Shown in pieces: positions 31,551-41,156 of a stretch of 61,931 nucleotides of DNA. The stretch comes from Globisporangium splendens (taxonomy: Eukaryota; Oomycota; Peronosporomycetes; Pythiales; Pythiaceae): the NCBI GenBank assembly GCA_006386115.1, contig VFIW01000172.1:1-61931 (forward strand), written 5' to 3'. The notes under the pieces are model-generated. The model was not told the origin of the DNA. It saw only the letters and a program-made list of their open reading frames with translations, and ran no database searches. The position numbers and the translations under genes were made by a program. How positions within the stretch are numbered: the stretch's first letter is position 1; each line of letters opens with the position of its first letter.

Positions 31551-32865
31551 TCACCACATGTCATGAAAAGAACCGCGCGGATCAAACGACAGCGCAAGAT
31601 CCGAATCATCAACACCCCACCGATCTCGTCTCGAGTCCATTCCTGGAAGAATGGAGCGGAACGGAGGTGGAGGAAGCACCAGCCCTGGAGAGCCAGGTCG
31701 GAAAGCGTAGACGCCTCCACCTCGGCGAAGCCGATCTTCTTGCACCAGCCATGCAAAGTCCTGCTGGATCATCTCCTCGTACACTCGCTTTCGTCTTGCT
31801 TTTTCTTTATATTCTGTGATGTACCTGGTCTTCCCACGGCTTGACACGCTCGCAGAGTCGAAAGCTGCCGGAAAATCTACGATCATTATTGCGCGCGAAA
31901 AAAGGTTAGCACACGTGTAGCAACCAGTGGACAGCAACTGCTGCCACTTAGTGCACAAGACACTTGCCTTGCCGTAGAAACTGCTTCCACAATGACGGGT
32001 TGTCTGCCGAACGATTCAAATCCTATCGTATGATGCATACATAGAAACAGAGGATGAAGGATCAGCGATGATCATAAACATTCCTGCGGCAAAACACTCA
32101 AAACCAAGCTTAGGAGAAACCGAAACGTACTTTGCTCGCTTGCGTGACGCGGCAAAAGTCGGGTGCTTGCAAAAAGTTGTACACTCGATGGAGCACGGGC
32201 TCGGAAAGGCTGCTTAGCTCTGCACCCATTTGAGCGGATCTTGGCTCGGATGAAAAGGCTGGATACACATTTCGCTCGAGTCTGTTCATAAGAAATGTTC
32301 ATTAACATAAGCGTTCTCGAGCCTTCAAAAGGTTTTGTTTGCTTGCCTCCATCGCAACAACTCCTGGTTGCAGATCCATCGACCCACATGAATTACTCGC
32401 TCGCCGCCGTTAGTGCTATGCGCACCGGACACGCTGCTTGGCTTCACATAATCCCCCACGCTAAACATTCATCCACGCCCAAGAAAAAAAGTTACACAAG
32501 GAGACATCCCTCTCCACATGAGAACAGTGAACAGCGACAAAGGAATCAGCAAACGCAGCAACCCTCACTTACATAAGGTCCAAGCGCAGAGTCGAATCTC
32601 GAGACACGAAGTGCACAAACAGCTTCTGTTGGATCTTCAACCCACGAACTTCCACTGTGTTTGGGTCCGAAGCGGTCGACAACCGAGAGACTGGCGAGTA
32701 CACTATAGTTGGCAGCACGTTCCCTTCGAATGCGCGTGGCTCGAGCACCTGCCGCTCACGCTCGCTGACGAGGGACCACTGAGCGCGCAGTTGCGTGTGG
32801 AGCAGCCACAACAGCGCGCCATCAGCGGAGACGGCCGACGCCTCGTTGCAACTGCTGGGATTCAT
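31551..32865 (-). CDS. FBXO7/PI31-like F-box protein, four exons
   Basis: Likely substrate adaptor of an SCF ubiquitin ligase with a proteasome-regulator (FP) domain. My minus-strand exons are 32865-32573, 32281-32131, 32022-31968 and 31876-31551, giving 274 aa with consistent phases (2, 0, 1). Exon 1 shows an FP-domain-like region (ADGALLWLLHTQLRAQW, LKIQQKLFVHFV). Exon 2 has the F-box LSSLSEPVLHRVYNFLQAPD. Exons 3-4 continue with NPSLWKQFLRQDF and YKEKARRKRV, as in FBXO7 (LW..L..RDF ... LYRKR). The C-terminus is rich in Pro, Gly and Arg (GGGVYAFRPG, SILPGMDSRRDRWG) and ends SFDPRGSFHDMW, like the PI31/FBXO7 tail. Intron 1 is GTAAGT (291 nt); intron 3 uses a GCAAGT donor (GC-AG), required to keep frame. 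The Ubl domain of animal FBXO7 is absent. Confidence 0.72.
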
Positions 32866-33562
32866 GCTGCGGAGCTCTTCATGGAAACTGCAGCGTGAAA
32901 TGTGACCCGTCACCTTTAATGAGGTGGGCCACACAATAGTAGGCTTGGAAGAACGAACGAGGACCACTATTCAGGGTGAAGCGGTACTTTATTCGTCAAC
33001 GGGTGCACGCTGGTCTCATATATCAGGTTTCAGATTAGGGATGGGTTTTGCGCCAATCAAAACGCGGCATTCGTTTAGGTGCACCAACCGCTGGGCAGAT
33101 GGCCATCGCGGCTTTCCGTCCGTCGCATGCCTCCTGCCTCTCTTGTATCCGACACTGCACCACAGTGTGCCTTCGAATCTGTGGAATAGGCTTTTGGACC
33201 CCGCTCTGTCACGTTTCCTCCCCTTTCCATGCAGCGCGGTGCAATGCCCAGCAGCGACATGTTGAGTCCGAGCACAGAAAAGAGGACAAGCCACCAGTGA
33301 AGAGCCACTGGCAGGCACGCGCTTTCTGCAGCACTCCAACATCCTGCGACTGCGCAAACACTGCAGGGAAAAAGCGCGCGGTGTCGTGAAGTCATGGCCG
33401 TGACAACCTTTGTTTGGCCAAACACCCGACGCATTGGCCACGCAGCCTTCGCTCTTTTGCAGGCTGCAAGAACTTGATGCTTGCCGCGTCTGCGGAAGTC
33501 ATTGTGAATTTCGACCTGGAGTGACGACTTCCGACCATATATTGACAGCGGTTGCTCCAGCT
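32866..33562. other. divergent promoter region between FBXO7-like and AAAP permease 2
   Basis: 697 nt. The F-box frame stays open upstream to 32967, so its start could be slightly earlier. The permease 2 frame also stays open upstream to 33410 without a convincing start. Otherwise nothing recognisable. Confidence 0.45.
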
Positions 33563-35062
33563 ATGTCTTCACCTCGTAAATCATCCGCGTTCTTCACGGT
33601 AGAAGATGCGAAGGCTTCGTTCTCGCTGCTTTGTGGTGTCTGCGGTATCGGGACGCTCGGTATGCCTGCCAACTTTGCGCGCGCGGGTCCGTACCTGGCG
33701 ACCGTAGCGCTTGTCCTCATGGCGTCCGCCAACATCTACTCCAGCGTCACGCTATCCAGAGTCTTGCTCATGGCACCAAGACGCGTGCGCAACTACACTG
33801 ATCTTGGCGAGTGGGTCATGGGAAAAACCGGACGATACCTCGTTGTGTGTTCCCAGATTCTTGTGTGTTTGCTGGTGCCGTGTGCGTTCCTCGTGCTTGG
33901 CAGTATGCTGTTCGAGACCCTCTTTCCAGGAGCCTTCAGCCAAACGTACTGGATCGTGTTCATGGCGGTTGCAGTGTTCCCCGTTGCGCTTGTCCCGACC
34001 ATGAAAGAAGGCGCAGGTGTCATGTTCGCCGGTTGCATGGGAACGATCATCGCCGATATCGTGGGGATTGCTATCATCTTGCATGGTATGAGTGGCCATC
34101 CTGCTCCACCAAGTCCAGATTTCAGCCTCCATCAAGTTGTGACTGCTTTCGGTAACTTGTCGTTGGCGTACGGTGCCGCTATTGTGATGCCAGATGTGCA
34201 ACGCGAGCACAGTGAACCACATCGGATGCCGAAGGTCGTCTTCATCACGCTCTCTGTCGTCACGTGCTTCTTCTTGACGCTAGCTGCACTTGGTTACAGT
34301 GCTGCTGGGTGCCAGATTTCGGGCAACCTGCTCTTCTCGATCGCTGGCTCGGGTTCCACTGGAATGACTTCGCTTGGATTTATTGCGGATCGTGGCGCGG
34401 TTGTGATGGCGTATCTCTTCATGCAACTCCACCTAGCCGTCGCTTTTGCCACGTTGTTGCATCCAGCGTTCTTTGTCTTTGAACGACTCGTTCTGGGTAT
34501 GCACAAGAAGCAAGAGATGGAAGCCTTTGAACCAGAACTGGACATCGAAAGTTTGGAGAAGCAGTCGTACGTCTCCCAGACCACGCCATCACTCCGCTCG
34601 GGTGAGCAAACTGTGGATGGAGACATGGTGGAGATTGACTCAGCGAAGCACGACGAAAACATGCTGGCTGAGTACAAAGGGGCTCGCAATGTCGTCCGTT
34701 ACATCGTTCTCCGTGCAGTGATGATCGCGCTTCTCGCCGCTCTAGCGGTGGTGCTCAGGGACCACTTTCTCGACCTCGCGGACTTTATCGGCGCGTCCGC
34801 TGTCACACTGAGCTGCCTGATCCTCCCGCTTGTGTTCTACATGAAGTTGTGTTGGAAGAAGATCCCGCTGTACGAACGCGTTATCGCGCTCGTGATCATC
34901 CTGCTTTGTTCCGTTTGTGGGTTGTACGTGATGTACTACACTGGCAAGTCGTTGTTTGGAGCCACTGCTGCAGTCACTGCTGACACGCCTGTGTTTGGAT
35001 TCTGTCCCGTGGAGCACCAGTTCAAGCCATACTACGTGAAGAACGTGACTTCAACAGCATAA
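33563..35062 (+). CDS. AAAP-family amino-acid permease 2
   Basis: 499 aa, intronless, predicted plasma-membrane amino-acid importer; first of a four-gene tandem array. It has GIGTLGMPANFARAG near residue 32, HPAPPSPDFSLHQ, FGNLSLAYGAAIVMPD and C-terminal FGFCPVEHQFKPYYVKN. The start at 33563 is chosen because MSSPRKSSAFFT aligns with the N-termini of permeases 1, 4 and 5. Three stretches are identical at the DNA level to permease 4 (33932-34176, about 34484-34571, 34760-35045) while the DNA between them differs, the mark of gene conversion. The loop after LGMHKK (about residues 310-370) is where copies differ most. Confidence 0.92.
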   Translation: MSSPRKSSAFFTVEDAKASFSLLCGVCGIGTLGMPANFARAGPYLATVALVLMASANIYSSVTLSRVLLMAPRRVRNYTDLGEWVMGKTGRYLVVCSQILVCLLVPCAFLVLGSMLFETLFPGAFSQTYWIVFMAVAVFPVALVPTMKEGAGVMFAGCMGTIIADIVGIAIILHGMSGHPAPPSPDFSLHQVVTAFGNLSLAYGAAIVMPDVQREHSEPHRMPKVVFITLSVVTCFFLTLAALGYSAAGCQISGNLLFSIAGSGSTGMTSLGFIADRGAVVMAYLFMQLHLAVAFATLLHPAFFVFERLVLGMHKKQEMEAFEPELDIESLEKQSYVSQTTPSLRSGEQTVDGDMVEIDSAKHDENMLAEYKGARNVVRYIVLRAVMIALLAALAVVLRDHFLDLADFIGASAVTLSCLILPLVFYMKLCWKKIPLYERVIALVIILLCSVCGLYVMYYTGKSLFGATAAVTADTPVFGFCPVEHQFKPYYVKNVTSTA

Positions 35063-35969
35063 GTGTAGTGAGCCGGCAAGCGCCATTGATAGATCTTAGA
35101 CACAGACAATCTAACAGTATATGTATTCTCCGCGTTCTCTATCGCTCGAGTTTGTTGTAGATTTGTGTTGCAGTTTCAAGTGAGCGCGTTGCGCCACATT
35201 GACGAAAGGTTCGGATGCATCATCGTTGGGCTTTTGCCAGATTATGGGTGGGATTTTACGATAGTTGATCATAAGTTGGATCCGAGTGAGATGCCTGGAC
35301 CTGAATGAGTGTGAAGGGTGTGTGTGTGCGTGTGGTAAGTCATTTTACGTGCTTAATCGCCACTAATCTGGGTGCATGAATCCTCCTGTGTTCCGTCGAG
35401 AGTAGAAACCCGCTAGTAGCAGGGCACTGTGTTCGAACCGACATTCCCAGTGCCAACTTTCCTCTAGGTTCCCTCTTTGTATCAGCTAGCTGCATTCCAT
35501 CCCACTTTTCTAAAATCCGGTTGGAGTCGGACGACCGTGTCATCTGTCGCCAATCGAAATGATCTGCAGACTGGCGTCCGAGCATCTGATTGGCGGAAAC
35601 GGTGATGCGCATGTGACGGGCCAGCTGACGAAACGCAAATCTTTGGGCCACCTGCTGCCACAAACTTTACAATCTCAGTGCCCAGTCAGTTTAAAGCACT
35701 GTTTTTGAGAAGAAATGAGGGAAGCGTAGTAATGTTAGTGAACTCATGCTCTCCGAGGTGGCCCAGCTTGCAATACTGGCCCACTGTTCGCCAATACAGT
35801 CTTGCGCAAATTAGTACTTTGCACCACCGAGCATATGCGACTTTGGCCGCGGGACATGCTCTTGGCGTCTGGCTGAGCGATACCCGTCAAGCAACGACGC
35901 AACTCACAATGTCCACCTGACGGTCACTTCATCTGGCACACCACTTTTGGTTTTACCACAACAGTGGCA
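35063..35969. other. intergenic region between permeases 2 and 3
   Basis: 907 nt with no gene seen. It contains a block at about 35540-35625 that resembles DNA upstream of permease 5 (40540-40640). TG-rich simple sequence lies near 35310-35335. Confidence 0.45.
35540..35625 (+). promoter_or_regulatory. conserved upstream block with paired inverted CCAAT boxes
   Basis: GCCAATCgaaATGATCT is followed about 25 nt later by TGATTGGC and then GCGCATGTGACGGG. The same order (GCCAATCaagATGATCT, TGATTGGC, TGCATGCGACGGG) occurs at about 40545-40625 upstream of permease 5. Shared spacing of the opposed CCAAT boxes suggests a conserved upstream element or flank duplicated with the genes. Confidence 0.45.
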
Positions 35970-37463
35970 ATGGCTTCGGCAATGAACTCCTCAGCGCTCT
36001 ACACAAAGGAAGACCTACGAGTCACGTTCACGCTCTTTTGCTGCATCTGTGGTATCGGCACGCTCGGCATGCCTGCCAACTTTGCGCGCGCGGGTCCGTA
36101 CCTGGCGGTTGTAGCGCTTCTCATCATGGCATCGGCCAACGTGTATGCTAGCGTGACGCTTTCCAGAGTGATGCTCCTGGCGCCCAAGAGTGTGCGGAAC
36201 TACAGTGATATTGGTGAATGGGTGATGGGGAAGACTGGTCGGTACCTTGTCGTGTTCTCTCAAATGGCTGTGTGCCTGTTGCTGCCGTGTGCGTTCCTCG
36301 TGCTTGGCAGTATGCTGTTCCAGACCTTGTTTCCAGGAGCTTTCAGTCAAACGTTTTGGATCGTATTCATGGCGCTCGTGGTTTTCCCAGTGGCGCTCAT
36401 TCCGACCATGAAAAAAGGCGCTGGAGCGATGCTGGCAGGTTGTATCGGCACAATCGTCGCTGACGTTGTGGGGATTGCAGTGATCATGCACGGTATGGCC
36501 GGCCATCCTGCTCCACCATCACCCGATTTCAGCCTCCATCAAGTTGTAACAACGTTCGGAAACCTGTCATTGGCGTATGGAGCTGCGATTGTGATCCCAG
36601 ACCTCCAGCGTGAGCACAGTGAACCACATCGGATGCCGAAGGTCGTCTTCATCACGCTCTCCATCGTCACGTGCTTCTTCTTAACGCTAGCTGCACTGGG
36701 CTACAGTGCTGCTGGGTGCCAGATTTCGGGTAACCTGCTCTTCTCGATCGCTGGCTCGGGTTCCACTGGAATGACTTCGCTTGGATTTATTGCGGATCGT
36801 GGCGCGGTTGTGATGGCGTACCTCTTCATGCAGTTGCACATTGTGGTTGTCTTTTCGTGCATTCTTCATCCGGCGTTCTTTATGCTCGAGCGGTTAATCT
36901 TGGGTATGCACAAGAGCGAGAGCGTCGAAGCTCTGGAAGCTGACCTTGAAGACCAGCAAGGTCTATCAAAGGCGTCTTACGTACCCCAGTCTACGCCATC
37001 AATCCACTCGGGCGACTCGACTGAACACACTGAAGCTGCTGTTAAAACAGATAGCACAGATTACTTATCTGAGTACAAAGGACCTCGGAACGTTCTCCGC
37101 TATGTGCTGCTTCGGACGGTGTTGATCGTGGTCTTGGTGTTGGCCTCCGTCGCGTTCAAGGATCACTTTTTGGACCTCGCAGATTTTATCGGCGCGTCGG
37201 CGATTACTATGAACTGCTTGATTCTCCCATTGGTGTTTCATTTGAAGCTGAAGTGGAAGTCGGTCCCATTGTACGAACGCGTTATCGCGTTGCTCCTCAT
37301 TCTGCTTTGCACTGGATGTGGATTGTACGTGATGTACTACACCGGCAAGTCGCTGTTTGGCGGCACTGCTGAAGTGACTGCTGAGACGCCCGTGTTTGGG
37401 TTCTGTCCTGCGGAGTACCAGTTCAAGCCGTACTACGTCAAGAACTCGACGGCTTCTGCGTAA
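35970..37463 (+). CDS. AAAP-family amino-acid permease 3
   Basis: 497 aa, intronless. The start is ATG 35970 (MASAMNSSALYTKED); the second in-frame ATG (35982) is also possible. It has the same architecture as its neighbours: GIGTLGMPANFARAG, about 11 membrane segments, HPAPPSPDFSLHQ, FGFCPAEYQFKPYYVKN. It shares very similar DNA with permease 5 in the N-terminal third and C-terminal end, and with all four array members at about 36690-36820. Its N-terminus (YTKEDLRVTFTLFCC) and one internal site (MKKGAGAML instead of MKEGAG) differ from its paralogues. Predicted amino-acid importer; substrate unknown. Confidence 0.9.
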   Translation: MASAMNSSALYTKEDLRVTFTLFCCICGIGTLGMPANFARAGPYLAVVALLIMASANVYASVTLSRVMLLAPKSVRNYSDIGEWVMGKTGRYLVVFSQMAVCLLLPCAFLVLGSMLFQTLFPGAFSQTFWIVFMALVVFPVALIPTMKKGAGAMLAGCIGTIVADVVGIAVIMHGMAGHPAPPSPDFSLHQVVTTFGNLSLAYGAAIVIPDLQREHSEPHRMPKVVFITLSIVTCFFLTLAALGYSAAGCQISGNLLFSIAGSGSTGMTSLGFIADRGAVVMAYLFMQLHIVVVFSCILHPAFFMLERLILGMHKSESVEALEADLEDQQGLSKASYVPQSTPSIHSGDSTEHTEAAVKTDSTDYLSEYKGPRNVLRYVLLRTVLIVVLVLASVAFKDHFLDLADFIGASAITMNCLILPLVFHLKLKWKSVPLYERVIALLLILLCTGCGLYVMYYTGKSLFGGTAEVTAETPVFGFCPAEYQFKPYYVKNSTASA

Positions 37464-38427
37464 TTTACCTGGAGCCATAACAGAAACTCCCTTGCTAGGT
37501 AGACAGTTAGAATACATGTATAATTTGTAGATTTATTACGTGGTACAAAGCTCTTGCCAAACTGTTCGCGAACTCGGGTTTTGCTGGTGGCAAATCAAGC
37601 TGAAGGGCTCATGTCCTGGAACGTGCGAACGCTCCCAACACTTGCTATTCTTGCGTGGGCAGTTCACGCACAATGGTGAAGCGATGCATAAGACAGAGAG
37701 TTCAATTCGTCCAGGATTCTGTCCATTTTGGACGAAAACACAAGAGTTGAAGCATCTGTTCCCATCACACAAGATCGTATCCTGTATCATCCATTGCATT
37801 GCATACATCCGGTTTAGCACCGGAAGCTCAGTGCTGCACACAGGGCAGCCATTCAAGCGTGGTATGGGGTTATGGGTTCGGCTCGTCTGTCACAGCTTCT
37901 CTAAATCACAGTGCCGTCTGCTGTTGCTGCTGTGGTTCTGCGTGTGCTGCAGTGAATCTTCCTATCAGACATGACATAACGACAGGAATTTGCTGAATTT
38001 GCTCCATGGTGTTTCTCTCCTTTCGGCGATGAATACATCAATGAGTTGACTGTCAGTCTATGAACATGTACCCACTGTTTTTCGTACCAACGAAACATGC
38101 CAGACCTCGAGCGCGCACTCTCTCTCACTCTCTCTCGACTTCTCATCCCGTGTACATCACGTGCTCTGCAGGGCGGCTGAATCTCTTGCGACCTTCAACA
38201 TGAAGTTCCACCAGATCCAAGGCAGCGACATGCGCGGGGCAGAAACGCGGACACTTGAGATCGAGCTGACCGTGCCTCGTCACGCAAGCCCATTGCACCA
38301 TGTGGTTGTACAAACAGTGCCGAGGTGTCTAGCAACTGTTGGCCCCTGTAGCGATGTCGTGCTCGGTCACGACCTGGCACCCATACCAAGTCATTTCACA
38401 TTTCCAGTTCCGTCATCGACGTCAGAA
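37464..38427. other. intergenic region between permeases 3 and 4
   Basis: 964 nt with no gene seen. The frame of permease 4 is open upstream to 38161 but has no family similarity. A CTCTCTCACTCTCTCTC tract lies near 38117-38135. Confidence 0.45.
38389..38404 (+). promoter_or_regulatory. initiator of AAAP permease 4
   Basis: AGTCATTTCACATTTC matches CATTYYNCAWTTT of the oomycete initiator closely and lies 24 nt before the ATG at 38428. Confidence 0.6.
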
Positions 38428-39942
38428 ATGTCTTCGTCTCGCAAATCATCGGCATTCTTCACGGCAGATGACTTCAAAGCTTCCTTCGCGCTATTTTGCT
38501 GCGTCTGTGGCATCGGAACGCTCGGTATGCCTGCCAACTTTGCGCGCGCAGGTCCATACTTGGGTGTCGTCGCACTTGTCTTTATGGCGTCTGCGAACGT
38601 ATATGCCAGTGTGACGCTTTCGAAGGCAATGCTTCTGGCGCCAAGGAATGTCAAGAACTACGGCGATTTAGGCGAGTGGGTCATGGGAAAAACCGGACGA
38701 TACCTGGTCACGATCTCGCAGGTTCTTGTGTGCTTGCTGGTCCCGTGCGCATTTCTCGTACTTGGTAGCTTGCTATTCCAAGTGCTCTTCCCGTCGGCCT
38801 TCAGCCAAACGTACTGGATCGTGTTCATGGCGGTTGCAGTGTTCCCCGTTGCGCTTGTCCCGACCATGAAAGAAGGCGCAGGTGTCATGTTCGCCGGTTG
38901 CATGGGAACGATCATCGCCGATATCGTGGGGATTGCTATCATCTTGCATGGTATGAGTGGCCATCCTGCTCCACCAAGTCCAGATTTCAGCCTCCATCAA
39001 GTTGTGACTGCTTTCGGTAACTTGTCGTTGGCGTACGGTGCTGCAGTCATCATTCCAGACCTCCAGCGCGAGCACAGCGAGCCTCACCGGATGCCACGAG
39101 TTGTCTTCATCACGCTCTCTGTCGTCACGTGCTTCTTCTTAACGCTAGCTGCACTTGGTTACAGCGCTGCTGGGTGCCAGATTTCGGGTAACCTGCTCTT
39201 CTCGATCGCTGGCTCGGGTTCCACTGGAATGACTTCGCTTGGATTTATTGCGGATCGCGGTGCTGTCATCATGGCGTATCTCTTCATGCAAATGCACCTC
39301 GCGATTGCTTTCTCTACCATCATCCACCCTGCGTTCTTCATGTTTGAACGACTCGTTCTGGGTATGCACAAGAAGCAAGAGATGGAAGCCTTTGAACCAG
39401 AACTGGACATCGAAAGTTTGGAGAAGCAGTCGTACGTCTCCCACTCCACACCATCGCTTCACTCTGTCGAGTCCACTCTGGAAGGCGGCAATGAGAAAGT
39501 TATCCAGCGTCAAATCGAGACAGCAGAACACGAAGATACCGAGCTGACTGAGTACAAGGGAGCGCGGAACGTCCTCCGTTACGTATTGCTCCGAACTGGG
39601 GTGATCGCGTGCCTGGTCATGTTAGCAGTGGTATTGAGAGACCACTTTCTCGACCTCGCGGACTTTATCGGCGCGTCCGCTGTCACACTGAGCTGCCTGA
39701 TCCTCCCGCTTGTGTTCTACATGAAGTTGTGTTGGAAGAAGATCCCGCTGTACGAACGCGTTATCGCGCTCGTGATCATCCTGCTTTGTTCCGTTTGTGG
39801 GTTGTACGTGATGTACTACACTGGCAAGTCGTTGTTTGGAGCCACTGCTGCAGTCACTGCTGACACGCCTGTGTTTGGATTCTGTCCCGTGGAGCACCAG
39901 TTCAAGCCATACTACGTGAAGAACGCCGCCACGACATCATAA
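38428..39942 (+). CDS. AAAP-family amino-acid permease 4
   Basis: 504 aa, intronless, same family and architecture as its neighbours. Start 38428 (MSSSRKSSAFFTADD) is supported by the initiator 24 nt upstream; the longer in-frame extension to 38161 is non-conserved leader. DNA tracts 38797-39041 (245 bp) and 39640-39925 (286 bp) match permease 2 exactly by eye, as does about 39344-39441, whereas the N-terminal part is clearly different. The loop after LGMHKKQEMEAFEPELD is a few codons longer than in permease 2. Predicted plasma-membrane amino-acid importer. Confidence 0.92.
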   Translation: MSSSRKSSAFFTADDFKASFALFCCVCGIGTLGMPANFARAGPYLGVVALVFMASANVYASVTLSKAMLLAPRNVKNYGDLGEWVMGKTGRYLVTISQVLVCLLVPCAFLVLGSLLFQVLFPSAFSQTYWIVFMAVAVFPVALVPTMKEGAGVMFAGCMGTIIADIVGIAIILHGMSGHPAPPSPDFSLHQVVTAFGNLSLAYGAAVIIPDLQREHSEPHRMPRVVFITLSVVTCFFLTLAALGYSAAGCQISGNLLFSIAGSGSTGMTSLGFIADRGAVIMAYLFMQMHLAIAFSTIIHPAFFMFERLVLGMHKKQEMEAFEPELDIESLEKQSYVSHSTPSLHSVESTLEGGNEKVIQRQIETAEHEDTELTEYKGARNVLRYVLLRTGVIACLVMLAVVLRDHFLDLADFIGASAVTLSCLILPLVFYMKLCWKKIPLYERVIALVIILLCSVCGLYVMYYTGKSLFGATAAVTADTPVFGFCPVEHQFKPYYVKNAATTS

Positions 39943-41156
39943 GGTAGCACTAGATATTTCTCTGACCACATACATCGCTGCAAATGGTTGTGCTCAGTGA
40001 AAGTAGTAGCTAGTTACAGCCGCTTGATATGCTTCCAGTGCAGCCATTGCAACATGAAATAATCGAGCTGATCATTTCATTGTGTTGACTGTAAATAACT
40101 TCAACATCGCCTGCAAAACAAGGATGAATGCATCTTAGTGAAATGAATCAATTGCTGCTGATTTACTGTACACACGCGGGTGAAGCCCAAACTTCGTTGT
40201 TTGACGTTTCCTTCACACGGTTGTTGCCACAGAAAAAGGTTGTTGTATGTGCACACACCTGCTTTCCGCAAGCTTCTCGCTCGTTTATGCGCGTTCCTAA
40301 CATGTGCAGCGCAACCACGGCATCGTCAGTCTTCTCTGTCCTCGACTTCAAATCAACCACAGACACCACAGCATTGTTGCAGTGGCTGCTTCATTCATCT
40401 TACAATAAATACATGGAGCTGGGCTGCATGTGTGGCAGACACCCTGGTCTAGAAAAATGCTCTTGTTGAGTATGTCCCGGAGAGTGTCACGTCACACATC
40501 CGGAGTTACCCCCATCCCCCAAGATCCATATCAGGACCCGTCGTTCTCAGCCAATCAAGATGATCTAGAGTTCGTCTCTGAAAATGTGATTGGCAGATGA
40601 GGAGCCGCAGGTGCATGCGACGGGACACAACCATATCCATTGCGCCTCACTCGACGACTGACAACCGCAGCTGGCAAGTGAGTGTGCAGCCGTGACAGCC
40701 GCTGGATTAGCCTCCTAAACATGCCTGTCTGGAATTGCTTTGTCTCCGCCCACCAGTCATCCGTGCCCTCCACCTCACCACCCAACGAATAGGTTACAGT
40801 ACCGGTACACCCGTCGTTCCTTCGCTCGCTTGCAAGCTCTCTCTTCACATTGCAGCAAAGAGATCCAGTCCGGATCTCTTTGTTGCACTCATTCAACACG
40901 AATAAACGCGCGTTTCCAGGCACGACCAGCCAGCGACATGCATACACGTGACAGAAAGTGGCCATTCGCGACACCGGATCGACTCAATCACTGGCGTGCA
41001 CAACCCCACAAGCGCACAAGAAAAAGCTCTTGGTCGCGTGGTGCGAATTCATGGCCCAGCGACGCTGACCGGTGCTTATTATCGTGCACGTTTGAACGCA
41101 TAAAAACATGCCACTATCGAATTTGCAGTTTGACAAGAACAAGAATAACAGCAACG
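39943..41156. other. intergenic region between permeases 4 and 5
   Basis: 1.2 kb. Only short frames (under 115 codons) with no recognisable content, apart from the upstream open extension of permease 5 (from 40740), which lacks family similarity. It contains the paired-CCAAT block at about 40545-40625. Confidence 0.45.
40545..40625 (+). promoter_or_regulatory. conserved upstream block with paired CCAAT boxes, copy 2
   Basis: Counterpart of 35540-35625, lying about 530 nt before the permease 5 ATG (about 350 nt in permease 3). See that entry for shared motifs. Confidence 0.45.

Noticed and set aside
32518..32898. 126-codon plus-strand frame upstream of permease 2
   Set aside because: Antisense to the FP-domain exon of the FBXO7-like gene, which has splice signals and family similarity.
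40740..41156. 139-codon N-terminal extension of permease 5 (similar ones in 2 and 4)
   Set aside because: Not shared between paralogues, and the family N-terminus starts at the later ATG.
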